Origin: JAAYZQ01 sp034428935 | GTDB taxonomy: Bacteria > Chloroflexota > Anaerolineae > JAAYZQ01 | Reading direction: 5' to 3' | NCBI GenBank assembly: GCA_034428935.1 | Contig: DAOUHB010000209.1 | Location: 1-26,174, forward strand | DNA length: 26,174 nt | Shown: positions 12,113 to 23,306 of the stretch, piece by piece | How positions within the stretch are numbered: position 1 is the first letter of the stretch | How the letters are laid out: the number at the start of each line of letters is the position of its first letter | Notes under the pieces: model-generated | Told to the model about the DNA's origin: nothing | Database searches by the model: none | What the model saw: only the letters and a program-made list of their open reading frames with translations | Position numbers and translations under genes: made by a program

Positions 12113-12160
12113 ATTGTAGCACAATTGGTGCGTTACGGCAATAGCCGTTGCCGAAGCGCA
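12113..12160 (-). promoter_or_regulatory. Promoter of the cysteine desulfurase gene with an overlapping palindromic operator candidate
   Basis: On the minus strand TTGCCG (12141-12136), a 17-bp spacer and TACAAT (12118-12113) form a sigma70-like promoter. A 32-bp interrupted palindrome spans 12129-12160: TGCG/CGCA outer arms, three unpaired bases on each side, CGGCAA/TTGCCG inner arms and a six-base centre. The inner left arm is exactly the -35 hexamer. A repressor bound here would block RNA polymerase; an iron-sulfur-responsive regulator is a plausible guess given the gene. The same sequence could also form a 3' hairpin for the upstream gene ending at 12171, though no T-tract follows. Confidence 0.6.
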
Positions 12161-12170
12161 GGCGCCCTTC

Positions 12171-13892
12171 TCACCGGCATATGAGCACCGGCGACCGGCT
12201 CTCGCGCAGCAGGTGGTCGACGGCGCTGCCGACGACGACCTCCACCACGGGGCCGTGGCCGTAGCCGCCCATGAGGATCAGGTTCGACTGCTTTTCCCCG
12301 GACACCTCCAGGATCGTGGGCGCCACCGGCCCCGTCGCCAGGACGTACTCAGCCTCCACGCCGTGGCCCTCCAGGTACTCGCGGGCGCGGGCCTGGGCCT
12401 GGAGCGTCGGGCGGCCCTCGGGGACGGTCAGCACCACCAGCGACGTCTGCCAGCGGCCGGCCAGGTAGGCGGCGACGTACAGCGCCTCCTCCGCCTTGGG
12501 GCTGCCGTCGTAGGCCAGCAGGGCGCGGTTCAGCGGAGAAAAGTCGCCGGGCACGGCCAGGACCGGCCGGGGGCTGGTGAGCAGCAGGGTGCGCAGGCCG
12601 GAGCTGAGGCGCGCCAGGGCCCAGGAACCGGGGGGATGGGCCACGTGGACCACCACCAGGTCGGCCCAGCGGGCGCGGCCCGTAATGCTGGCAGCCACCT
12701 TGCCCACCTCCATGCTGAACCTGCACGGCACGCCCGCGGCCTCGCAGCGCCGGGAAAACTCGTTCGCCACTTCCTGTGCGGCCTGGCTTTGCAGCTCGAC
12801 TTCGTTGGCCAGGACGTGCAGGCCCCACAATTGGCCTCCCTCCCGCCTGGCCACCTCGGCCGCCTGGGTGAGGGCATACCAGCCTACCTCCTGGCCGCTC
12901 ACGGGCACCAGGATGTCGGGAAAGAGCCGGTCCAGCGCCCGGGGCGCGACGCGCTCCTCGCGCCAGCGGCCCGGCGGGGGACCGCCCTCCAGCTCCGTGG
13001 GCAGCACGGCGGCCCTGATCTTCTGCCCGGTGCGGGCCACGAGACGCCGGGACCGCGCACCATGCTCGGAGGCCAGGTGCTGCGCGGCCGATTCGGCCGG
13101 CACCTCCCAGCCCAGGGCCTCTTCCAGGGCCGCCCGGTGATCCATCAGCCACAGGTAGAGGTCCGTCTCGGTCCGGTTGGGAAACTCGTCAAGGATGCCC
13201 TGGCGGCGGATCAGCTCCACAACGGGCAGGTACACCTCGTCGTACCAGTGGGCCACCGCCTCCTCCCACGACACGTCGCGCTTCTGGTCCAGCCCCATGA
13301 AGTAGCGATGGACGGCAATGTGCTCCTCGAGCTTGCCATACTGGCCGGCCTCCGTCATCTCCAGGCTGGCCCCGGGCCGGAGCTGATCCAGGTTCGTCCG
13401 CTCGAAAAAGTCGGCATACTCGGCCTTGAGCCACAGGTCCGGGACGCGGACGCCCGTGGTGAGCGCCACGCGGATCTTGACGCGGGTGACGTAGGCCTGG
13501 ATGTGGGTAGAGCCCAGTTGCCGGGCGACGGAGACGCGATGGTGCCCGTCGCGGACGAAATAGACGTCGCCCACCTCGTAGACCTCGATGGGTGGCACCC
13601 CCTGGGGATCGTTGACGGCCAGTTGCACCCTGGCCCAGCGCTCCTGGTTGCTGTCGTGGCGCGGCAAGAAGCTCCGCGTAAAGTCCGAGTAGCGGCCGAC
13701 GCTGCCGACGATGGCATCCAGGGGGATCTCTTTCAGCTCGACTCCGGGGGACACCGTGGCCCTCAGCTTCTTGCGCACGTCCTCGTAGGACAACAGGTCC
13801 ACCGACTCGCCACGCAGTCGGGCCACGATCTGCTCCATGGAAGCGCGGCGACGGGCCTCTCGAAAGTCGGCGACGGCCATCATGTAACTCAT
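12171..13892 (-). CDS. ParB-like domain fused to two UspA-type universal stress domains
   Basis: 573 residues. Residues about 50-140 form a ParB/sulfiredoxin-like fold with the signature VYFVRDGHHRVSVARQLG (DGHHR at 115-119), which in this superfamily lies in the nucleotide or catalytic pocket. Residues about 150-300 are a charged helical region with no recognised motif. Two UspA-like alpha/beta domains follow, about 325-440 and 445-573. The second ends with GGYGHGPVVEVVVGS (542-556), exactly the G-2x-G-9x-G-S ATP-binding signature; the first lacks it and looks degenerate. A nucleotide-sensing or stress role is inferred; whether the ParB-like part binds DNA, hydrolyses nucleotide or does neither is unknown. 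No ParA lies nearby, so chromosome partition is unlikely. The ATG at 13892 has AGGAG seven bases upstream. It lies 87 bases downstream of the activase gene. Confidence 0.85.
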   Translation of the reverse strand: MSYMMAVADFREARRRASMEQIVARLRGESVDLLSYEDVRKKLRATVSPGVELKEIPLDAIVGSVGRYSDFTRSFLPRHDSNQERWARVQLAVNDPQGVPPIEVYEVGDVYFVRDGHHRVSVARQLGSTHIQAYVTRVKIRVALTTGVRVPDLWLKAEYADFFERTNLDQLRPGASLEMTEAGQYGKLEEHIAVHRYFMGLDQKRDVSWEEAVAHWYDEVYLPVVELIRRQGILDEFPNRTETDLYLWLMDHRAALEEALGWEVPAESAAQHLASEHGARSRRLVARTGQKIRAAVLPTELEGGPPPGRWREERVAPRALDRLFPDILVPVSGQEVGWYALTQAAEVARREGGQLWGLHVLANEVELQSQAAQEVANEFSRRCEAAGVPCRFSMEVGKVAASITGRARWADLVVVHVAHPPGSWALARLSSGLRTLLLTSPRPVLAVPGDFSPLNRALLAYDGSPKAEEALYVAAYLAGRWQTSLVVLTVPEGRPTLQAQARAREYLEGHGVEAEYVLATGPVAPTILEVSGEKQSNLILMGGYGHGPVVEVVVGSAVDHLLRESRSPVLICR

Positions 13893-13979
13893 AGGCTTAC
13901 TCCTGAAATCCGCTCACAAGCGGGCGCCCACGACAGGCGCGGGCGTGGGGCAAAGAGGGCAATGGAGCGGACGGGTTGG

Positions 13980-14828
13980 CTAAGGCCCTTGTGGGGTCGT
14001 TCCTGGCCGCGGCGTCGCGGCGGCGTGGAGGGCTGCGCCCAGGGCACCGACGATCTGGGGATCGGGAGGCACGCTGAGGGGCACGCCCAGGGCCTCGGCA
14101 AACAGCCTTTGCAGGCAGGGATTATGGGCCACGCCGCCGGCAAAGACAAAGCGTTCTTCGATGCCCACGCGCCGGATCATCCCGCAGACGCGGTCGACGA
14201 TGGCCTGGTGCAGCCCCAGGGCCACGCGACGGCTGTCCTCGCCCCGGGCGATGAGCGACACCACCTCCGACTCGGCAAAGACGGTGCACATGCTGGAGAT
14301 GCGGACCGGCACTCCCCCGGCCTCGAGGGCGTGGGGGCCGAGGTCGGCCACGTCCATGTCCAGGGCATGGGCCATGTTTTCCAGGAACCGCCCGGTGCCG
14401 GCGGCGCAGCGGTCGTTCATCTCGAAGCGCAGCACCCGCCCGCCGGGGCCGACGCGGATCACCTTGCTGTCCTGCCCGCCGATGTCCAGGACGGTGCCGG
14501 CATCGGCAAAGAGGTGATGGGCCCCCAGGGCGTAGGCCTTGATCTCGGAGATGACCTCGTCGGCCAGGTCCCGCTCCATGGCCAGGTGGCGGCCGTAGCC
14601 GGTGCCCACCAGCCGGCCGTAGCCCCCACCGGCGACGAGGGCCAGGGCGTTGCCCACGGGGTCGGTGCCGGTGGCGACCACCCGGGCGCGCACCACCTGC
14701 CGCCCGTCCCACTCCACGAGGGCGATGGTCCGCGAGCCGATGTCCAGGCCGGCGACGAGCCGCTCGGGCGCCTGCGCCGCGGCCCGAACGTCCGGGCGCG
14801 TGGCCAGGCCTGCATCCGCGCCGGCCAT
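13980..14828 (-). CDS. 2-hydroxyacyl-CoA dehydratase activator-type ATPase (BcrAD/BadFG/HgdC family)
   Basis: 282 residues, ASKHA-fold ATPase. Family members are homodimers bridged by one [4Fe-4S] cluster and use ATP hydrolysis to inject a low-potential electron into a dehydratase or benzoyl-CoA reductase. Visible features: phosphate-1 loop LDIGSRT near residues 28-34, phosphate-2 loop DIGGQDSK near 115-122, cluster ligands Cys141 (NDRCAAGTGRF) and Cys181 (SSMCTVFAESE), and the adenosine motif FAGGVAHN. The ATG at 14828 is preferred over the upstream in-frame GTG at 14855 because it overlaps the cupin stop as TGATG and has GGAGGG just upstream. No dehydratase subunit is in the window, so this is an orphan activase here. 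It implies an anaerobic or microaerobic lifestyle. The substrate cannot be assigned. Confidence 0.9.
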   Translation of the reverse strand: MAGADAGLATRPDVRAAAQAPERLVAGLDIGSRTIALVEWDGRQVVRARVVATGTDPVGNALALVAGGGYGRLVGTGYGRHLAMERDLADEVISEIKAYALGAHHLFADAGTVLDIGGQDSKVIRVGPGGRVLRFEMNDRCAAGTGRFLENMAHALDMDVADLGPHALEAGGVPVRISSMCTVFAESEVVSLIARGEDSRRVALGLHQAIVDRVCGMIRRVGIEERFVFAGGVAHNPCLQRLFAEALGVPLSVPPDPQIVGALGAALHAAATPRPGTTPQGP

Positions 14829-15178
14829 CAACCCTCCGCCACCGGCTCGACGCACAGGTAGATCGTCATGCTGGGGAACACCAGGCGATAGGAGCGGCCG
14901 CCGACCAGGACGGCGCTTTCGCCCTGGCTGAGGGTCGTGACGGTATCGCCCGGCTCGTGCACTTCGACCAGCCCGTCAAGGATCCACAGCAGGCGATCTC
15001 GCTCCAGGAGCTGGGGGGTCCTGGTGTGCTGGCCGTAGCCCGCGGCGATTCGCACCCGGCAGCCCTCCATCTGCCCCATGTCCAGCCCGACGTCGGCCGG
15101 CTCGCCGGCCAGGACGCGGCCCGCAGCCGTGCGCCGCGCCTGCTTTTTCAAGAGCTCCACGTCCGTTATCCTGTGCAC
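14828..15178 (-). CDS. Small single-domain cupin protein
   Basis: 116 residues. The central part has cupin strand spacing: an ERDRLLWILDGLVEVHEPGD segment (motif-1-like G-x-x-x-V with a following turn) and LSQGESAVLVGGRSYRL (motif-2-like, with the usual P/H positions substituted). The classic metal-binding HxH is not evident, so it may not bind metal in the usual way. The GTG at 15178 is chosen because GGGAGG lies four bases upstream and the promoter start near 15232 fits; an in-frame ATG at 15250 lies upstream of that transcription start. Translation is coupled to the activase by a TGATG overlap, suggesting the two proteins act together, perhaps with the cupin as a sensor or chaperone. The function is unknown. 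Confidence 0.75.
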   Translation of the reverse strand: MHRITDVELLKKQARRTAAGRVLAGEPADVGLDMGQMEGCRVRIAAGYGQHTRTPQLLERDRLLWILDGLVEVHEPGDTVTTLSQGESAVLVGGRSYRLVFPSMTIYLCVEPVAEG

Positions 15179-15238
15179 TGCCCCTCCCGATCTGCTTTGA
15201 ACTCCAGGACCGCCGGCAGCTCGCCGGCTGCCGACCGC

Positions 15239-15267
15239 ATTATACTCCAAAAAGGCCGGGCTATCAA
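15239..15267 (-). promoter_or_regulatory. sigma70-type promoter of the cupin-activase operon
   Basis: On the minus strand TTGATA (15267-15262), a 17-bp spacer and TATAAT (15244-15239). The predicted start is near 15232, giving a leader of about 54 bases before the GTG at 15178. It diverges from the ftsY promoter about 105 bp away. Confidence 0.85.
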
Positions 15268-15371
15268 GTGCGCCGTTGGGCTGGCTTTAGGGCCACGATT
15301 GTTGCATAGTCGCTTGACTACTGCTGGGAGCGCCGACTTTGCAATGGCCCTTGCTTTAGGGCACCCATTTC

Positions 15372-15400
15372 TTGGCACATAGACAAATTTCAAGTATAAT
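15372..15400 (+). promoter_or_regulatory. sigma70-type promoter of ftsY-prfB
   Basis: TTGGCA (15372-15377), a 17-bp spacer and TATAAT (15395-15400). The predicted start near 15407 leaves a short leader containing GAGGAG (15417-15422) for the GTG at 15434. Confidence 0.87.
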
Positions 15401-15433
15401 GAGAGGCTGAAACCTTGAGGAGACAGACAAGCG

Positions 15434-16348
15434 GTGTTCAGACGATCCAAGAAGATACGCGACAGCCTGACCAAGACTCGCCGCTCGTTCTTTGGGCAGA
15501 TCAGCAGCCTGTTGGGAGGCGGGCAGATCACCGAAGAGACGTGGGAGGACCTGGAGGCACTGTTGGTGCAGGCCGACGTGGGCGTCGAGACGACGGTCGC
15601 CCTCGTGGACCGGCTGCGGGAGCAGGTGAACCGCGGCAAGGCGCGCACCACGCGCGACCTGGAAGAGCTGCTGAAGCAGGAGCTGTTGGCCCTGCTGGGC
15701 AGCCCATCGCCCATGAACGTGGACGAGCCGCGCCTGCTGACCCTGGTGCTCGTCGTGGGCGTCAACGGCTCGGGCAAAACGACGACCATCGCCAAGCTGG
15801 CCAAGTACTACAAGGACCAGGGACGGCGGGTGCTCCTCGCCGCCGCCGACACCTTCCGGGCGGCCGCCATCGACCAGCTCAAGATCTGGGGCGAGCGGGC
15901 CGACGTGCCGGTCATTGCCCACCAGCCGGGGGCCGACCCGGGCGCCGTGGTGTACGACGCCATCCGCGCCAGCCAGAGCCGCAAGTCGGATCTTCTCATC
16001 GTCGACACGGCCGGCCGGCTCCATACCAAGTACAACCTGATGGAAGAGCTGCGCAAGGTGCACGGCGTGGCCCAGAAGCGCGTCCACCAGGCGCCCCACG
16101 AAACCCTGCTGGTGCTGGACGCGACCACCGGGCAGAACGCCCTGTCGCAGGCCCGGCACTTCAAGGATGCCGTGCAGGTCACAGGCGTGGTGGTGGCCAA
16201 GCTGGACGGAACGGCCAAGGGTGGCATGGTGTTTGCCATTGCCCACGAGCTGCAACTGCCCGTGCGCTTTGTCGGCACCGGCGAGACCCTGGACGACCTG
16301 GAGGTCTTTGACCCGGAAGCCTTTGTCGAAGGACTCTTTGAATCCTGA
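15434..16348 (+). CDS. ftsY: Signal recognition particle receptor FtsY
   Basis: 304 residues. SRP-family GTPase that docks ribosome-SRP complexes at the membrane for cotranslational insertion. The N domain (about 1-90) is followed by the G domain: P-loop GVNGSGKTTT from residue 109, ADTFRAAA near 139-145, DTAGR 191-195, AKLDGTAKGG from 255 (the usual TKLD has Ala for Thr) and the closing FVGTGETLDDLEVF. The long acidic A domain of the E. coli protein is missing, as in many non-proteobacterial FtsY; the basic N-terminus (FRRSKKIRDSLTKTRR) probably contacts lipid. The start is GTG at 15434, eleven bases after GAGGAG. prfB begins 59 bases after the stop and is probably cotranscribed. Confidence 0.97.
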   Translation: MFRRSKKIRDSLTKTRRSFFGQISSLLGGGQITEETWEDLEALLVQADVGVETTVALVDRLREQVNRGKARTTRDLEELLKQELLALLGSPSPMNVDEPRLLTLVLVVGVNGSGKTTTIAKLAKYYKDQGRRVLLAAADTFRAAAIDQLKIWGERADVPVIAHQPGADPGAVVYDAIRASQSRKSDLLIVDTAGRLHTKYNLMEELRKVHGVAQKRVHQAPHETLLVLDATTGQNALSQARHFKDAVQVTGVVVAKLDGTAKGGMVFAIAHELQLPVRFVGTGETLDDLEVFDPEAFVEGLFES

Positions 16349-16407
16349 CCTTTTGCCCCCTTGCCCTGCGCCCCACAGCCAGGGCGTACGAGACTGTGGA
16401 GGTAACG

Positions 16408-17506
16408 ATGGACGATTTGGTGAGCAAACTGACGGACTTGAACGAGCGGATCGAAGAGATCCAGGTGCGTCTTTGACTTCCCCGACAAGGCACGTCGAAT
16501 CGAAGAGCTGGAACGGCAGGCCGCCCTGCCCGAGTTCTGGGACGAACCGAGTGTGGCCCAGGAGGCCATGCAGGACCTTTCCAACCTGAAGTTCGAGCTG
16601 GAAGAGTGGCAGGCGCTCCACCGGCGGACCACGGAGGCCCTGGAGCTGCTGGAGCTGGCCATGGCCGACGAGGACACGGGCATGGCCGGCGAAATCGAGG
16701 CCGAAGCGGCCAGGATAGCCAGGGATCTGGCGCGCCGGGAGTTCCAGTTGCGCCTGTCGGGTCCCCACGATCGAGGGCCGGCCATCCTGGGCCTGCACGC
16801 CGGGGCCGGCGGCACCGACGCCCAGGATTTCGTGGGCATCCTCATGCGCATGTACCTGCGCTGGGCCGAGCAGCAGGGCTATCAGACCGAGGTCCTCGAT
16901 TCGCTGCGCGGCCAGGAGGCCGGCTACAAGAGCGTGACCATCAGCGTCAGGGGACCCAACGCCTACGGCTATCTCAAGGCCGAGCGGGGCGTCCACCGCC
17001 TGGTGCGCCTTTCGCCCTTTGACGAGGCCCACCGCCGCCACACGTCCTTTGTCCTGGTGGAGGTGGTGCCCGAGCTGAACGACGACATCGAGGTCAAGAT
17101 CAACGCCGACGACCTGAAGATCGACGTCTTCAAGGCGTCGGGGGCCGGGGGCCAGCACGTGCAAAAGAACTCGACCGCCGTGCGCATCCTGCACGAGCCC
17201 ACGGGCATCATCGTCTCGTGCCAGAACGAGCGGTCGCAGGCGCAGAACCGGGAGGTGGCCCTCAAGATCTTGCGTGGCCGGCTCTACGACCTGGAGCAGC
17301 AAAAGCTGGAGGAGGAGCAGGCCCGCCTCAAGGGCAAGCACATTTCGGCCGGCTGGGGCAACCAGATCCGGTCCTACGTGATGCACCCCTACCACATGGT
17401 CAAGGACCTGCGCACCGAGTACGAGACGGGCAACGTCGAAGCGGTCCTGGACGGGCAGATCCAGGAGTTCATGGAGGCGTTCCTGCAGACGACCATCGGC
17501 GACTAG
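16408..17506 (+). CDS. prfB: Peptide chain release factor 2, made by a programmed +1 frameshift
   Basis: RF2 releases peptides at UGA and UAA. Translation starts at the ATG at 16408 (GGAGGT five bases upstream), reads 22 codons to CTT at 16471-16473, meets TGA at 16474-16476, and must shift +1 to continue with GAC at 16475. The joined product is 365 residues, the same length as E. coli RF2. It carries the stop-codon-reading tripeptide SPF at about 202-204 (RLSPFDEAHRRHTS) and the GGQ peptidyl-hydrolysis motif at about 247-249 (GAGGQHVQKNS). The N-terminal coiled domain spans about 1-110. The in-frame stop is autoregulatory rather than a defect: low RF2 favours the shift. It follows ftsY in one transcript; hairpins after the stop lack a T-tract. 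Confidence 0.97.
16463..16477 (+). promoter_or_regulatory. prfB programmed +1 frameshift site
   Basis: An internal Shine-Dalgarno-like AGGTG (16463-16467), three bases, then the slip sequence CTTTGAC (16471-16477) with the in-frame UGA and a following C, a weak termination context. The spacing matches the known bacterial prfB signal, although AGGTG is weaker than the AGGGGG of E. coli. Confidence 0.95.
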
Positions 17507-17596
17507 GGTTGGGGCGCCAAGTGGCGTGTCGGGAGAAAGGCCGAGCAGGCGCTCGGCGAGCCCGGGCGACAGCCGTGGTCAAAGGCGATACGGAAC

Positions 17597-17624
17597 TTGA
17601 CAAGTGGCCAGGAATGTATATAAT
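17597..17624 (+). promoter_or_regulatory. Near-consensus sigma70 promoter before the recombinase-like gene
   Basis: TTGACA (17597-17602), a 16-bp spacer and TATAAT (17619-17624), both perfect hexamers. The predicted start is near 17631, directly before a tandem direct repeat. rpoC downstream may also be read from here, since no strong promoter or terminator was seen between the two genes. Confidence 0.85.
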
Positions 17625-17633
17625 GTTAGCTTG

Positions 17634-17660
17634 CGTATTTTGACGGGCGTATTTGACGGG
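17634..17660 (+). repeat. Tandem 14/13-bp direct repeat at the transcription start (operator candidate)
   Basis: CGTATTTTGACGGG (17634-17647) is followed immediately by CGTATTTGACGGG (17648-17660), identical apart from one T. It starts about three bases after the predicted transcription start and runs into the recombinase start codon, a position where bound protein would block initiation or translation. The extra T offsets the two copies by 14 rather than 13 bp. Confidence 0.6.
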
Positions 17661-18546
17661 GGTGGGTACGATCAATATCAACGGGCTAGTGGATACATTT
17701 GAAGCGCACCTGTCCAGCTTGGCCCTCGCACCGGCCACCGTGGCCAACTACCTGGCCGACCTCAGGGCCTTTTTGCGGTGGAGCGAAGAAACCAACGGCG
17801 ACGACTGTTCTCCCTTCTGCCTGGATTGTTCTGACATCGAAGGTTTCTGCGCGTATCTGCAAGAGGTCAAGGGCCAGGCGCCGGCGACGGTCAATCGGCG
17901 GATCCAGGCTCTGCGCAAGTTCTATACCCTGGCCATGGACCAGGGATTGGCCGAGACCAATCCGGCGGAGGGGGTTTCGCTCCTTGGAGAAAGTGCGTCG
18001 GAGCGTTCGCGTTCGCTGACCCCCGGCGATGTGGACAGGCTGCTGGCAGCCGTGGAACAGAGCCGGTCGCAGCGGGCGGTCCGGGATTGGGCAGTCGTGC
18101 AGCTCTTGCTAAGGGCGGGGCTCAAGCTCGGCGAGCTGACCGAGCTGCGGTTGGACGATGTCACCCTCGAGGCCGGCCAGCCGTACCTGGAGGTACGGGG
18201 GCTGAATGGCGACCAGGGCCGGACGATACCGCTGGAACAAGACGCGTACGACGCCGTGGTCAAGTACATGGAGATTCGAGAGGCGGCGCCGGGCGTGGAG
18301 AGCCTGTGTGTCAACCGCGACGGCAACCCGCTGTCCACTCGATCGGTGCAGCGGTTGCTCCACCATTACGCCCGCGAAGCCGGACTGGATGGCCTGACCA
18401 CCCAGGCGCTGCGCTACATGTACGCCCGAGAAGTTTACGAAATGAGCGGCGATCTGAAAACGGTCGCCAGGCACCTGGGGCATCGCCATTTGGCGACTAC
18501 CATCCGTTATCTGCGTCCCAGCTTAACAGATTCTCCGGAAATATAG
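17653..18546 (+). CDS. Degenerate tyrosine recombinase (XerC/XerD-like) with a cysteine cluster
   Basis: About 297 residues with the complete two-domain layout of Xer-type integrases: SAM-like core-binding domain about 10-105 and catalytic domain about 118-297. The nucleophile Tyr286 (ATTIRYLRP) and His277 (LGHRH) are present. Other catalytic positions are changed: Lys158 in AGLKLGEL replaces the first catalytic Arg, the beta-hairpin Lys is absent (VRGLNGDQGRTIPL), and HxxRH reads QALRY (251-255), keeping only the Arg. Strand exchange is therefore doubtful. Four cysteines (52, 56, 59, 66) cluster in the N-terminal domain. The start is uncertain: TTG at 17653 is the longest, GTG at 17662 an alternative, and neither has a good ribosome site. 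It may be a DNA-binding regulator derived from a recombinase. rpoC starts 113 bases downstream. Confidence 0.85.
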   Translation: MTGVGTININGLVDTFEAHLSSLALAPATVANYLADLRAFLRWSEETNGDDCSPFCLDCSDIEGFCAYLQEVKGQAPATVNRRIQALRKFYTLAMDQGLAETNPAEGVSLLGESASERSRSLTPGDVDRLLAAVEQSRSQRAVRDWAVVQLLLRAGLKLGELTELRLDDVTLEAGQPYLEVRGLNGDQGRTIPLEQDAYDAVVKYMEIREAAPGVESLCVNRDGNPLSTRSVQRLLHHYAREAGLDGLTTQALRYMYAREVYEMSGDLKTVARHLGHRHLATTIRYLRPSLTDSPEI

Positions 18547-18659
18547 CAGAACGGACTCCCCCTGACCAGCGATTTCCTGGGTAGTTCCGAGTATGATTTG
18601 CGTGGCACGGCGAGCACTCCATGCCAGCCTGCCAATGAGGAACTGTAGGAGGAAAGAAC

Positions 18660-23231
<4,572 letters not shown>

Positions 23232-23252
23232 CGTTGCCCCGATGGAAATCGA

Positions 23253-23288
23253 AAACGGCTTGGGTCCGCGGACCCAAGCCGTTTTTTC
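23253..23288. terminator. Bidirectional palindromic terminator between rpoC and the M20 peptidase gene
   Basis: Bases 23253-23286 form a perfect palindrome, giving a 15-bp stem (23253-23267 with 23272-23286) and a four-base CGCG loop. Six Ts (23283-23288) follow in the plus direction for rpoC, and four Ts in the minus direction for the convergent peptidase gene ending at 23307. Confidence 0.95.
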
Positions 23289-23306
23289 TGTTCGTTCCTC
23301 CGCAGA

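Noticed and set aside
14829..14855. Upstream GTG (14855) as the start of the activase
   Set aside because: No ribosome site precedes it; the ATG at 14828 has GGAGGG and forms the TGATG overlap with the cupin stop.
12213..14861. An 882-residue plus-strand frame crossing three minus-strand genes
   Set aside because: It spans the intergenic gap and several well-supported domains on the other strand and has no recognisable motif.
16408..16476. A separate 22-codon gene or a frameshift mutation in prfB
   Set aside because: The CTTTGAC context, the SD-like AGGTG and the continuous RF2 homology across the junction fit the known programmed frameshift.
15356..17395. A 679-residue minus-strand frame opposite ftsY and prfB
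   Set aside because: The plus strand carries P-loop, DTAGR, SPF and GGQ motifs; the antisense frame has none and shows shadow composition.
17540..17557. Intrinsic terminator after prfB
   Set aside because: A seven-bp GCCGAGC/GCTCGGC hairpin exists, but no T-tract follows and the surroundings are GC-rich, so it is not called as a terminator.
18592..18597. TATGAT as an rpoC promoter -10
   Set aside because: No -35-like hexamer lies 16-18 bp upstream and there is no extended -10, so the match is too weak to annotate.
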